Shown here: one piece after another, positions 5,485 through 14,130 of the stretch | How positions within the stretch are numbered: the stretch's first letter is position 1 | Layout: each line of letters opens with the position of its first letter | DNA from: Micavibrio sp. | Lineage (GTDB): Bacteria; Pseudomonadota; Alphaproteobacteria; Micavibrionales; Micavibrionaceae | Length of the DNA stretch: 18,887 nucleotides | NCBI GenBank assembly: GCA_027051315.1 | Contig: JALTZE010000089.1 | Coordinates: forward strand, 1 to 18,887 | Direction: 5' to 3' | Notes under the pieces: generated by a model | The model's input: the letters and a program-made list of their open reading frames with translations, nothing else | Told to the model about the DNA's origin: nothing | Databases searched by the model: none | Program-made: the position numbers and the translations under genes

Positions 5485-8154
5485 ATGGCTACCCGTACAG
5501 GACATGATAAAATTGGCGTTCGCAAAAGTTTGACCGTTGACGGTAAGGAATATGAGTATTTTTCTTTAAAGGAAGCAGCAGCAAAGCTTGGTGATATTTC
5601 GAAATTGCCCTATTCGTTAAAGGTTTTACTTGAAAATATGTTAAGATTTGAAGATGGGGTTTCTGTTACAGAAGAAGATGCAAAAGCCATAGTGATGTGG
5701 CAAGAAAGCAAAAGCTCTGACCATGAAATTGCCTATCGTCCTTCACGAGTTTTAATGCAAGATTTTACAGGTGTTCCTGCTGTGGTGGATTTGGCCGCTA
5801 TGCGTGAAGCAATGGTTTCATTGGGTGGTGATGCTCAAAAAATTAATCCTCTTTCTCCTGTTGATTTGGTTATTGACCATTCGGTAATGGTTGATAAATT
5901 TGGTTCTAATAACGCTTTTGAAGCCAATGTTGAAAGAGAATTTGAAAGAAATAGTGAAAGATATTCTTTTCTTCGCTGGGGGCAGAATGCTTTTAAAAAT
6001 TTTCGGGTTGTTCCACCTGGTACTGGCATATGCCATCAGGTAAATCTTGAATATCTTGCTCAGACGGTATGGGCTGATGAAGATGAAAAATCAGGAAAAA
6101 TGGTTGCATATCCTGATAGTTTAGTTGGCACAGATTCTCATACAACTATGGTCAATGGGCTTGCTGTTTTAGGCTGGGGTGTTGGAGGTATTGAAGCAGA
6201 AGCTGCTATGCTTGGTCAGCCTATCTCTATGCTAATCCCTGAAGTGGTTGGTTTCAAAATCATGGGTTCACCAAAAGAAGGAACAACAGCAACAGATATA
6301 GTGCTTACAATCACCCAAATGTTACGTGAAAAGGGAGTTGTTGGAAAATTTGTTGAATTTTATGGGGAAGGTCTTAATCATCTTTCCCTTGCTGACCGTG
6401 CTACAATATCGAATATGGCTCCTGAATATGGGGCTACTTGTGGTTTCTTTCCTATTGATGAAGAAACATGTCGTTATCTGGAATTTACTGGACGTGACCC
6501 ACACAGGGTTAATCTGGTTCGTGAATATGCCAAAGAGCAAGGAATGTGGAGAGATGAGGATAATTATCCTGAATTTTCATCTAGCTTATCTTTGGACCTT
6601 TCACTTGTTGAGCCTTCTATATCAGGTCCTAAAAGACCGCAGGATAAAATATTACTTTCTAAAGCAAAGATAGAATTTGCAAATCTTGTACCTGAACATA
6701 AAGAACAAGAGGTTAAAGGTGAAGGATATAATCTTAAAAATGGTGATATTGTTATTGCAGCCATTACAAGCTGTACAAATACTTCAAATCCTTATGTAAT
6801 GCTTGCTGCTGGTTTGGTTGCAAGAAATGCCATAGCCAAAGGATTAAAAGTTAAGCCATGGGTTAAAACTTCGTTGGCTCCAGGTTCACAGGTAGTTACA
6901 GAGTATCTGGAAAAAGCAGGATTACAAGATAGCCTAGATAATCTTGGTTTTAACCTTGTTGGATATGGATGCACAACATGTATTGGTAATTCAGGTCCAC
7001 TTGATGAACCAATAGCAAAAGCAATTGAGGAAGCAGATTTAACAGTTACTTCGGTACTTTCTGGTAACAGGAATTTTGAGGGAAGAATCTCGCCACATGT
7101 GAAGGCTAACTATCTTGCGTCCCCTCCTTTGGTTGTTGCTTATGCTCTTGCCGGTTCTATGAGGGTTGATTTGCTAAATGAGCCTTTGGGGCAAGATAAA
7201 TATGGCAATGATGTCTTCCTTAAAGATATATGGCCAAGTAATAAAGAAATCAAAGAGATTGTTGAAAGCTCTCTAACATCAGATATGTTCAAAGAAAAAT
7301 ATTCAGATGTATTCAAAGGGACAAAAGAATGGCAGGAAATATCTGGAACAGGTGGAGAAACTTATAACTGGGATTGTAGTTCAACATATATTCAAAATCC
7401 TCCATTTTTTGAAGGAATGTCAGTAGAAATAGGTAAAATATATGATATTAAAGGAGCAAGACCTCTTGCAATTTTGGGGGATTCAGTTACGACTGACCAT
7501 ATATCGCCTGCTGGAGCAATAAAATCGGATTCACCTGCTGGAAAATATCTTACATCACATAAAGTGGCTTTAAAAGATTTTAACTCTTACGGTTCACGAA
7601 GGGGAAATCACGAAGTTATGATGCGTGGTACTTTTGCCAATATACGTATCAAAAATGAAATGGTGTTTGGAACAGAAGGCGGAGTAACAAAATATATGCC
7701 AGATGGCATGCAAATGCCTATTTATGATGCAGCTATGAAATATCAAAGTGAAGGGACTCCTTTGATAGTAATAGGAGGCAAAGAATATGGTACAGGTTCT
7801 TCAAGAGATTGGGCGGCAAAAGGTACAAGGCTGTTAGGCGTGAAAGCTGTAATAGCCGAGAGTTTTGAGAGAATACATAGGTCAAATCTAATTGGAATGG
7901 GAGTATTACCCTTACAATTCAAAGATGGGGTTACAAGAAAAACTCTTAAATTGAACGGTTCAGAAATTTTTGACATTGAAGGTATAGAAGGAGGATTTGA
8001 ACCAAAATCAAATATGAAACTTACTATAATCAGAGATGATGGAAATAGTGAGAGCGTTGATTTATTGTGCCGTATTGATACTTTAGACGAGGTAGAATAT
8101 TATAAGAATGGTGGAATATTACATTATGTACTTAGAAATATGGCTAAATCATAG
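5485..8154 (+). CDS. acnA: Aconitate hydratase A (aconitase)
   Basis: This 889-residue enzyme interconverts citrate and isocitrate in the TCA cycle in the cytosol. It has AcnA/IRP length and order: N-terminal [11 protein letters not shown], the D-S-H-T-T segment, three [4Fe-4S] ligand cysteines at 430 (S-C-T-N-T-S-N) and 496 and 499 ([10 protein letters not shown]), the linker, and the swivelling domain with [11 protein letters not shown] and [10 protein letters not shown] near residue 770. The start is the ATG preceded by AGGA. It is the only plus-strand gene. In some other alphaproteobacteria acnA lies divergent and adjacent to ccmA; here the Tad genes intervene. No broken or missing catalytic motif is seen. 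Confidence 0.97.
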   Translation: MATRTGHDKIGVRKSLTVDGKEYEYFSLKEAAAKLGDISKLPYSLKVLLENMLRFEDGVSVTEEDAKAIVMWQESKSSDHEIAYRPSRVLMQDFTGVPAVVDLAAMREAMVSLGGDAQKINPLSPVDLVIDHSVMVDKFGSNNAFEANVEREFERNSERYSFLRWGQNAFKNFRVVPPGTGICHQVNLEYLAQTVWADEDEKSGKMVAYPDSLVGTDSHTTMVNGLAVLGWGVGGIEAEAAMLGQPISMLIPEVVGFKIMGSPKEGTTATDIVLTITQMLREKGVVGKFVEFYGEGLNHLSLADRATISNMAPEYGATCGFFPIDEETCRYLEFTGRDPHRVNLVREYAKEQGMWRDEDNYPEFSSSLSLDLSLVEPSISGPKRPQDKILLSKAKIEFANLVPEHKEQEVKGEGYNLKNGDIVIAAITSCTNTSNPYVMLAAGLVARNAIAKGLKVKPWVKTSLAPGSQVVTEYLEKAGLQDSLDNLGFNLVGYGCTTCIGNSGPLDEPIAKAIEEADLTVTSVLSGNRNFEGRISPHVKANYLASPPLVVAYALAGSMRVDLLNEPLGQDKYGNDVFLKDIWPSNKEIKEIVESSLTSDMFKEKYSDVFKGTKEWQEISGTGGETYNWDCSSTYIQNPPFFEGMSVEIGKIYDIKGARPLAILGDSVTTDHISPAGAIKSDSPAGKYLTSHKVALKDFNSYGSRRGNHEVMMRGTFANIRIKNEMVFGTEGGVTKYMPDGMQMPIYDAAMKYQSEGTPLIVIGGKEYGTGSSRDWAAKGTRLLGVKAVIAESFERIHRSNLIGMGVLPLQFKDGVTRKTLKLNGSEIFDIEGIEGGFEPKSNMKLTIIRDDGNSESVDLLCRIDTLDEVEYYKNGGILHYVLRNMAKS

Positions 8155-8173
8155 ATAATTTATGCATAAAATT

Positions 8174-8201
8174 CTTGCCTAGCTTATAAAAGCTAGGCAA
8201 G
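8174..8201. terminator. Convergent intrinsic terminator between acnA and dps
   Basis: CTTGCCTAGCTT (8174-8185) pairs perfectly with AAGCTAGGCAAG (8190-8201) over 12 bp with a four-base loop. On the minus strand it is followed by AATTTTATG, a moderate U-tract suitable for dps. On the plus strand it is followed by GTTGGGGG, so it is a weaker stop for acnA. Confidence 0.85.
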
Positions 8202-8217
8202 GTTGGGGGATATAGGG

Positions 8218-8655
8218 TTATATGGAACTATCTAACATCCATTTATTTTTTTCATGGGTGGTAATTCTATCAACTAATATGCCTATTGTTGCTTCATCTT
8301 CGGCATTTTGAGCAACTTTTAGAGCTGTTTTTAAAGTATTTAATATTTTTTCTTGACTTGATGATAAATCTTTCACCATTTGTTCAGCAGTTATATTATC
8401 ATTTGCTTCTTCTAATGATGTAAGCTCAAGAAAAGATTTAAAGCTACCTGGTGCAACCTCACCCAGTGTCCTTATTCTTTCTGCAATTTCATCGACAGCT
8501 AATGTTAAATCTTCATATTGAAGCTGGAAAAGGTCATGCAGACTTTTAAAATTTGCTCCTGTTACATTCCAGTGATAATTCTGGGTTTTAAGGTATAGTA
8601 CATAACTATCTGCTAAAAGTTTTTTTAGTTCATTTGCTACTGGTTTGTTGTTCAT
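8218..8655 (-). CDS. dps: Dps-family ferritin-like DNA-protection protein
   Basis: This 145-residue protein is the usual Dps size. The inter-subunit ferroxidase residues are in place: H28 in N-Y-H-W-N, H40 in S-L-H-D, D55 and E59 in V-D-E-I-A-E, with the spacing of known Dps proteins (a position that is often Asp is Q44 here). Dps forms a 12-subunit cage that oxidises Fe2+ with H2O2, stores iron and often shields DNA. The frame is open further upstream, but the ATG at 8655 has AGGAG seven bases before it and overlaps the stop of the preceding DUF2061 gene, so it is chosen. The N-terminus is short with few Lys, so DNA binding is not assured. Confidence 0.93.
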   Translation of the reverse strand: MNNKPVANELKKLLADSYVLYLKTQNYHWNVTGANFKSLHDLFQLQYEDLTLAVDEIAERIRTLGEVAPGSFKSFLELTSLEEANDNITAEQMVKDLSSSQEKILNTLKTALKVAQNAEDEATIGILVDRITTHEKNKWMLDSSI

Positions 8656-8861
8656 CTTGTATCTCCTATTGGTTTTATATTTATATTTCTTTTTCTCTCC
8701 CACATATATTCATGAAAAGAGAAAAATATTGTCTGGACGACTGGTTCTATTAATCCTATTGCCAATGCTATGTATATATTTTGTGTTAAAATATATGCAA
8801 CCGCAACTGCAACCAAGATATGCATAATTGCGTATGACATCGTTTTTAGAAATAACCTCAT
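8652..8861 (-). CDS. DUF2061 small inner-membrane protein
   Basis: This 69-residue protein has two hydrophobic helices (about 10-26 and 29-48) and the family's closing pattern H-E-x-x-W-E-R at residues 50-56, after I-E-P-V-V-Q-T. The function of DUF2061 is unknown. A near-perfect Shine-Dalgarno sequence (AAGGAGG) precedes the ATG. Its TGA overlaps the dps ATG in an ATGA junction, so the two proteins should be made together; whether they work together is not known. Confidence 0.85.
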   Translation of the reverse strand: MRLFLKTMSYAIMHILVAVAVAYILTQNIYIALAIGLIEPVVQTIFFSFHEYMWERKRNINIKPIGDTR

Positions 8862-8882
8862 TTTCGCCTCCTTGATGTGTTA

Positions 8883-8911
8883 AGTATAGCAACAAACAAA
8901 TTATCGTTAAA
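8883..8911 (-). promoter_or_regulatory. Probable promoter of the DUF2061-dps operon
   Basis: On the minus strand TATACT (8888-8883) is a good -10, with a poor -35, TTTAAC (8911-8906), 17 bases upstream. Transcription would start about 15 bases before the DUF2061 ATG. No OxyR- or Fur-type operator was recognised. The weak -35 suggests an activator may be needed. Confidence 0.4.
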
Positions 8912-8929
8912 ACTGATATTTTAGATAGT

Positions 8930-8952
8930 TATAATCGCTTTTATCGATTATA
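8930..8952 (-). terminator. Possible weak terminator after the outer-membrane protein gene
   Basis: TATAATCG (8930-8937) and CGATTATA (8945-8952) form an 8-bp stem with a seven-base loop, just after the stop of the barrel gene on the minus strand. The stem is AT-rich and lacks a clean U-tract, so termination would be inefficient. It could also be an inverted-repeat binding site upstream of the dps operon. Confidence 0.4.
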
Positions 8953-8955
8953 GAA

Positions 8956-10362
8956 TTAAAAGCTATATCTTAAACTTAGGTAGATATTTGTATTATCTTC
9001 AAGTTGACCAAAAAAAGTATCTCTACTTTCACCGTAAAATATATTACCTCCTGTTTCTGCTGTCCATTGGTCATTAATTTTATAATTAATTTTAGGGCGT
9101 ATATATCCATCACTTTCATTCGGACTCCAGAAATTAAATAATGATAGCTCCAAATTTTGGTTCATCATGTATTTTGTCAGGCGCAATGTAATTAAATGTC
9201 TATTTTCTTCTGGTAAAGGAGAGCCAGCAATAGCCGTACGTTTTAAATCATCAAAGTTTCTTATATTCTCAAGATAATATTGCACTCCTCCTGTAAAATC
9301 AGTCATTAATTCTTGTTCATACCCAATAAGAAAACGTATTTGATTATTGGGGATAGAAGCTATATCACCTTTGTTATCATCACGGCTATCATAATAAGAA
9401 AGCTCAATATTACCGATTCCTTTTGCAATTGGTCCTCTGATACTTGCCCCATAAACTGAAAGACGAGGATATGTTGCCCTTCTTTCCGCAGAATCTAAAC
9501 CTTGCGGGTTTTTCCAATAACCGTAATAACCATATAGGGCTGTTTCATAAGCTCCAAAATTTTTATAAAGGCGGGCTGCCCATTCATCTTCGGCAAACCA
9601 TCTTCCTCGTGTATCAGTATTTAAAATATTTTTTCTACTTGTTTGCCCACCTGTAAAAGGGTCATATGTGCTTATCCTTGCACCATCTGCGAAACGGTCC
9701 GCATCAAAATTAGGCGTATATATAATATCAAGATTTACAAAATCTGAAAAGAAAGAGCTTTTGATACTATCTGATGGTGCTTTTAGATATTCTTCGTCCC
9801 TGCCGATGAAAAATGAATCGAAATCCTTTGGAAATAAATCATTTAAAAATACAAGGTCGCCCGTCCCCCATGTCAGAATCTGACGTCCTGCTTTTATATC
9901 CATAAAATCTGTAGCATGCCAGCTAACAAAAGCTTCACGCAAATCAATCCACCCATCACCGTTATCAAGATTTATATTCCATCTGTCTGCAACGGGGTCT
10001 GCTATGAAATCTGATGTAATGCGGGCATTTACATCTCCCCAATATTTTTCCCATTGAAGCTGTAATCTTGTTTCACCTATACTGGCTTTTTTCTCAAATT
10101 CCTGATTATGGATACGTGCCCCTGCTCTTGTTTCCATAAAGCCTGTTAAACCAAATGGGATAATATTTTCATGTGTTTTTTCTTTATCCATTTTTTCGTC
10201 AGAAATAGCTACCATATTTCCTAAACCTGTAGGCAGAGCAGGTTCTTCTGAAGTTTCCGATATATTTCCACCTAGCCCTAAAGGTAAAGATGGTTCTTGT
10301 GCAAAGACAGAAATTTGCATAAAGAAAACTAAAAATATTGTAATTAATATGAATCTCATCAT
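8956..10362 (-). CDS. Outer-membrane beta-barrel protein of an RND export cassette
   Basis: This 468-residue protein has a signal peptide (about 1-21, cleaved after V-F-A) and a polar linker containing two copies of E-P-x-L-P-x-G-L-G (residues 23-31 and 40-48). A long series of alternating amphipathic strands ends in aromatic Y-S-F, the usual outer-membrane insertion signal. It contains G-R-Q-I-L-T-W-G-T-G-D near residue 160, a feature I associate with DUF1302-like barrels. Such barrels are commonly encoded beside MMPL-type RND exporters and LolA-fold proteins, as here. Its start overlaps the preceding stop (ATGA). The likely role is an outer-membrane exit or acceptor site for the exported lipid or other hydrophobic substrate; the substrate is unknown. 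Confidence 0.8.
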   Translation of the reverse strand: MMRFILITIFLVFFMQISVFAQEPSLPLGLGGNISETSEEPALPTGLGNMVAISDEKMDKEKTHENIIPFGLTGFMETRAGARIHNQEFEKKASIGETRLQLQWEKYWGDVNARITSDFIADPVADRWNINLDNGDGWIDLREAFVSWHATDFMDIKAGRQILTWGTGDLVFLNDLFPKDFDSFFIGRDEEYLKAPSDSIKSSFFSDFVNLDIIYTPNFDADRFADGARISTYDPFTGGQTSRKNILNTDTRGRWFAEDEWAARLYKNFGAYETALYGYYGYWKNPQGLDSAERRATYPRLSVYGASIRGPIAKGIGNIELSYYDSRDDNKGDIASIPNNQIRFLIGYEQELMTDFTGGVQYYLENIRNFDDLKRTAIAGSPLPEENRHLITLRLTKYMMNQNLELSLFNFWSPNESDGYIRPKINYKINDQWTAETGGNIFYGESRDTFFGQLEDNTNIYLSLRYSF

Positions 10363-11147
10363 CGTCTTATATAATTCATTGGTGGATTTCTAAGGTAACG
10401 TTCTGTAAAAATATCTTCCGGAAGGTCAATATCATACTGAACAGCTGAATAGCTTAATATAGTTTGGCTACCCGTACGTAAATCTTTCATTTTGCCTTGC
10501 GTAACAGTTTGGTAACCTTGAATATTTTCTACCTTTTCTACGGAAGCCTCACGATATTTTTTTCCACCTTTATCATAGAATTCTACTTTTACTGGGATAA
10601 AGCTGGTTTTGTGAATATATGATTTGAAATAGCTAAATTCAACTGTATCTGGATTTTTAGGGGTACTTTTTAGAATATAGTAATTATCTGTTGTTTCTAG
10701 CAATTCATGTGTATCTTCTGTAGGATTACGACCTGATACATCTTCATAGAAAAAATCAGAGCCAACAAAGCTTGTACGCTCATCTGTTGCTGCTATTCGT
10801 TTTACAAGGTCAAGAGCGGGGAGATACATCCAGCGGTCATCGTCTTTATCAATATGTTTCCAGACCATAAAGACAGTTTTATTCACGTCAGCAGGACGAT
10901 TAAAATAAACATAAAATTTTTGCTCTTTATCATCATCGCCTATATCTTTGCGAAGAATAACAAAATCTCTTGTTCTTTTGCGTCCTTGTTTATCTATTAT
11001 TTCCATTTTGACACGGGCACGCCCATCATCTCCTTGATAATATGCCGCATGATTTGCTTTGGCTACTATTTCATTAACTTCTATTGCCAAAGCAGGATTA
11101 GTATTAATAAGTAAAAGGACAGAAAATAAAGTTATCATTCGTTTCAT
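10359..11147 (-). CDS. LolA-fold periplasmic protein (outer membrane lipoprotein-sorting protein, COG2834 type)
   Basis: This 262-residue protein has a signal peptide (about 1-21, cut after A-L-A) and a conserved segment with W-M-Y-L-P-A-L-D-L-V-K-R-I near residue 106 and S-F-V-G-S-D-F-F-Y-E-D near residue 126. These mark the group annotated as outer membrane lipoprotein-sorting protein, a LolA/LolB-like beta-sheet fold that carries hydrophobic molecules through the periplasm. It overlaps the RND gene upstream and the barrel gene downstream by four bases each, so the three products are made in fixed order. It is distinct from true LolA, which is shorter and lies elsewhere. A role as carrier between exporter and barrel is inferred. 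Confidence 0.85.
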   Translation of the reverse strand: MKRMITLFSVLLLINTNPALAIEVNEIVAKANHAAYYQGDDGRARVKMEIIDKQGRKRTRDFVILRKDIGDDDKEQKFYVYFNRPADVNKTVFMVWKHIDKDDDRWMYLPALDLVKRIAATDERTSFVGSDFFYEDVSGRNPTEDTHELLETTDNYYILKSTPKNPDTVEFSYFKSYIHKTSFIPVKVEFYDKGGKKYREASVEKVENIQGYQTVTQGKMKDLRTGSQTILSYSAVQYDIDLPEDIFTERYLRNPPMNYIRR

Positions 11148-13741
11148 GAGGTTTTCCTTTCTTGTTTGAAGAGTAACCTCTCCATTATTTTAATTAGTGA
11201 TGGTAAAATAAGCAATGTTGCTATTCCCGCAAAAAACAAAATTGCCGAGATAAAGAAACCAACTGTATTATATGGCACAAGTGGTGCAAAAAGTAGTGGA
11301 GTAAAACCTGCGCCTATGACTATTACATTACGTGTAATGGCTCTTGCTGGTTCACCAAATACTGCTTTTACAGTATCTTTCCATTTACCGTGTTTTTTTG
11401 CTGCTTCACGGGAACGTGCCAGAAAATGAATAGCATAATCAATTGCAAGACCTAATGATAATGATGAAAGTACAGCAACGGGCATATCATAATCCTTACC
11501 AATCAGTCCGATAATACCGTAAATAAAAGCAATAGTAATAGTCAAAGGAACCATAGATAATAATCCCCATAACAATGAACGGAACAAGAAAATCATCATT
11601 ATAAGAACAATGATAAATGAGCCTAAGAATGCTTCCATCATGCCTGAAACCATTTTTTCCTGCCATAGCATATTAATATAGGTAAGTCCAAACCAATTAT
11701 GCTTAAGCTCTATAGGTGCTTTGTTAGAAGATAAAAAATCCTCTACAGTTTTGACAACTTGATTCATGTCTTTGTTATCACCACTTTTAAGCTGAATCCA
11801 TAAAATAGTTTTATCGTATGATGGTGTTGTAAAATGCCATAAATCATTTGGGCGGTGAGAATTTTGGTAAGTCATAAGTGTTTGTGCTATCGCATTTTGT
11901 GTATCTGGAATAGTAAAATATTTTTCTTCGCCTAGAAATAGCTCACGATAAACTGTTTTTACAATATCTGGTAAAGCATTGCTTTTACCAACCAAATCTG
12001 TTTTTAGAAGATGATTTTGTAATTTTTCTATATAGCGAAGCATGTCTGGCTGTTTAAAAATTTCAAACTTACCATATATATTATCGACAATTATTGCTAC
12101 ATCATTCCATGCATAATAAATATCATCATTAGTTGCTTCATCTTGTTTTGAGTATATAAAATCCTTAATAGCATTAATATCACTGCCTAATTTAGGAAGA
12201 TTGTTTTTTAAAATATTTTGTTGTTCGTTATTACTATTCAAAGATTTTGTTAATTCTGTTAAAAATTGCTCTTTAAGGTCATTTTTAGAGCTTAATTCAA
12301 GGTAAGCCATATATGTTCCTGCAAAGCGTTGATTAAGCTCTTTATCAGCAATTCTTATATCGTGATTTTTGTTAAACCATTTAACGGGATTATCGTTAAT
12401 TTCTATTTTATTTATGCCATATACTGATATTCCTATTAAGATTACCATAATCAATAGAACAATCTTCGCATGATTATAGGTAAATGAACCTGTCTTATAT
12501 AAGAGTTTTGCCATTGGTGATGACGGGTTATCCTGATGATGAACACCGCCAAATCCCTCAAGTGATTTCTCATTCATCAACATTATATAAGCTGGAACTA
12601 ATGTAATAGTCAAAATCCACGCCATTAATACCCCAAAAGCAATAAATATACCAAATATCTGTACTGGGGGAATTGGTGTAAAAGCAAGAGAGCCAAAGCC
12701 TGCTGCTGTAGTTAGAGTTGTAAAAAACATTGGTTTTGATAATTCTTCCATAACGTGAGCAATTGCTTTGCGGCGGTTTTTATAACGTGGATAAGTATCA
12801 AAAAAATCTGATAAAATATGTACAGCATCTAAAACAGCTATCGGCATAATAAAAACTGGAATCATAGATGACATTATATGGATAGTATTACCTGTTAATA
12901 TTAATGCGCCCATAGTTATGATTACAGAAACCATCGCTACTATCATTGGAGATATAATAAGTTTTATACTTTTAAAAAAATACCACATAAGAGCAAAAAT
13001 AAGCAGCATAGCCATAGGCGCAGAAATGGCCATTTGTTTAAACATTTCAATACCAAATGTGTCTTGTGCGATAGGAAGACCCGTAATATAATATTCATCA
13101 TCACCTTTAAATTGAGATATTTTTTCTTTTAACTTATCTGCAACTTTATAGCTGATATTTTTTGAGGTAATAGGAATATAAAGGGCAATTGCCTTTCCAT
13201 CTCCTGATACTAATGTATCTTTTAAAAAAGGGATATTTGCTGCTTTGTCATATATTTCTTTTGCTTCTTTTTCATTTTGTGGCGGCTGTTTCATTAGCCA
13301 TTCAAAGCGAACAGTGCCTAGCCCTGCTTGTTCGATATTATCTACATTTGATGGAGATATAATTTCTGCTTCTATTACGCCTTCTTGTCCTTTTTCACCC
13401 GACCATGCAATTTGTCTTGCATATTCACCTAAATCGTAAATATTTTTTAGGGATTGAGGATTAAAAACACCTGCCTCATTTTTTTTATTAACCACCCCTA
13501 CTACTATAATATCGTAGATGTTGTATTCTTTCTTACGCTCATTATGAAATATTCTAACAGGCTCATCGCTAGATAGCATATTTTCTGGGTCTGTATCTAT
13601 TTTAATAGATGGTATAAATGAAAATTGTTTCGGAAATAATGAGCCCCCAGCCACAAAGATTATAAACAGCATACTTAATAATAATGCTCCCCACATAAAA
13701 GATTTTGGTTTATCTGCCGCATATTCAGATATTAAAAGCAT
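11144..13741 (-). CDS. RND superfamily exporter, MMPL type (COG1033)
   Basis: This 865-residue protein has the duplicated RND layout. One helix (about 15-37) is followed by a periplasmic domain, a five-helix bundle (about 237-390) containing P-I-A-V-L-D-A-V-H-I-L-S-D, a second single helix near 425, a second larger periplasmic domain, and a final bundle (about 690-850) with the MMPL hallmark L-G-L-A-I-D-Y-A-I-H-F. The Asp residues in the two H-motif helices are the expected proton-relay residues. MMPL-type RND pumps move lipids or hydrophobic compounds out of the inner membrane using the proton gradient. Known homologues include the hopanoid transporter HpnN, but no hopanoid genes are present. 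It starts after a good AGGAG and overlaps the LolA-like gene by ATGA. Confidence 0.9.
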   Translation of the reverse strand: MLLISEYAADKPKSFMWGALLLSMLFIIFVAGGSLFPKQFSFIPSIKIDTDPENMLSSDEPVRIFHNERKKEYNIYDIIVVGVVNKKNEAGVFNPQSLKNIYDLGEYARQIAWSGEKGQEGVIEAEIISPSNVDNIEQAGLGTVRFEWLMKQPPQNEKEAKEIYDKAANIPFLKDTLVSGDGKAIALYIPITSKNISYKVADKLKEKISQFKGDDEYYITGLPIAQDTFGIEMFKQMAISAPMAMLLIFALMWYFFKSIKLIISPMIVAMVSVIITMGALILTGNTIHIMSSMIPVFIMPIAVLDAVHILSDFFDTYPRYKNRRKAIAHVMEELSKPMFFTTLTTAAGFGSLAFTPIPPVQIFGIFIAFGVLMAWILTITLVPAYIMLMNEKSLEGFGGVHHQDNPSSPMAKLLYKTGSFTYNHAKIVLLIMVILIGISVYGINKIEINDNPVKWFNKNHDIRIADKELNQRFAGTYMAYLELSSKNDLKEQFLTELTKSLNSNNEQQNILKNNLPKLGSDINAIKDFIYSKQDEATNDDIYYAWNDVAIIVDNIYGKFEIFKQPDMLRYIEKLQNHLLKTDLVGKSNALPDIVKTVYRELFLGEEKYFTIPDTQNAIAQTLMTYQNSHRPNDLWHFTTPSYDKTILWIQLKSGDNKDMNQVVKTVEDFLSSNKAPIELKHNWFGLTYINMLWQEKMVSGMMEAFLGSFIIVLIMMIFLFRSLLWGLLSMVPLTITIAFIYGIIGLIGKDYDMPVAVLSSLSLGLAIDYAIHFLARSREAAKKHGKWKDTVKAVFGEPARAITRNVIVIGAGFTPLLFAPLVPYNTVGFFISAILFFAGIATLLILPSLIKIMERLLFKQERKTS

Positions 13742-13788
13742 TGTTATTCTCCTGCTTTTTTTATTTGCTGTTTAATATTTGCTAATAT

Positions 13789-13992
13789 TTATTTAAAAGC
13801 TGCTCCAGATTTAAATCCTAAACGTTTAAGGATAATTGCCAATGGGCAAAAACCTGTAAAAGCAGCCTGAAACATATTTAAGCCAACAAAAGCCGATAAA
13901 AGATGCCAGTATGGCGAAAAATAATGCCCTAAAGCAAGCCCTAGCAATACCATCACACCTGCGAATGCAAGAACAATATTATCTATTTTCAT
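13789..13992 (-). CDS. DUF2892 inner-membrane protein
   Basis: This 67-residue protein has two hydrophobic helices and the family signature F-T-G-F-C-P-L-A-I-I-L-K-R-L-G at residues 45-59. DUF2892 domains occur alone or fused to rhodanese domains (YgaP); the Cys in G-F-C-P is conserved and the function is unsettled. It precedes the RND gene by 47 bp without an obvious terminator and probably shares its promoter. Whether it contributes to transport is unknown. Confidence 0.85.
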   Translation of the reverse strand: MKIDNIVLAFAGVMVLLGLALGHYFSPYWHLLSAFVGLNMFQAAFTGFCPLAIILKRLGFKSGAAFK

Positions 13993-14012
13993 TTTTCTCT
14001 CCGTTAATTAAT

Positions 14013-14040
14013 ATATTAAAATAACTTAATATAATATCAA
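14013..14040 (-). promoter_or_regulatory. Probable promoter of the DUF2892-RND operon
   Basis: On the minus strand TTGATA (14040-14035) and TAATAT (14018-14013) are 16 bases apart, giving a leader of about 13 bases before the DUF2892 ATG. The pair lies just beyond the ftsZ terminator, as expected for a new transcript. The surrounding DNA is almost pure AT, which lowers certainty. Confidence 0.45.
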
Positions 14041-14073
14041 TAAATAAGCAATAGAATATTTATATATTCTTAA

Positions 14074-14110
14074 AAAAACACTCCATATACATTGTACATG
14101 GAGTGTTTTT
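14074..14110 (-). terminator. Intrinsic terminator of ftsZ
   Basis: The arms A-A-A-A-A-C-A-C-T-C-C-A-T (14074-14086) and ATGGAGTGTTTTT (14098-14110) form a 13-bp stem, with a shorter inner pairing (TAC/GTA) near the loop. On the minus strand it is followed by a run of seven T, a textbook intrinsic terminator 20 bp after the ftsZ stop. It also has T on the plus side, so it can work in both directions. Confidence 0.9.
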
Positions 14111-14130
14111 ACATGATTTATATTTTTATC

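Noticed and set aside
8656..8703. Upstream extension of the Dps frame to a start at 8703
   Set aside because: The extra Lys-rich residues are the out-of-frame end of DUF2061, and the ATG at 8655 has the proper ribosome site. A basic N-terminal tail for DNA binding is therefore not claimed.
8710..8895. 61-codon minus-strand frame overlapping the DUF2061 gene
   Set aside because: The DUF2061 frame has the family motif and an AAGGAGG site at the right distance; this one is a shifted frame of the same DNA.
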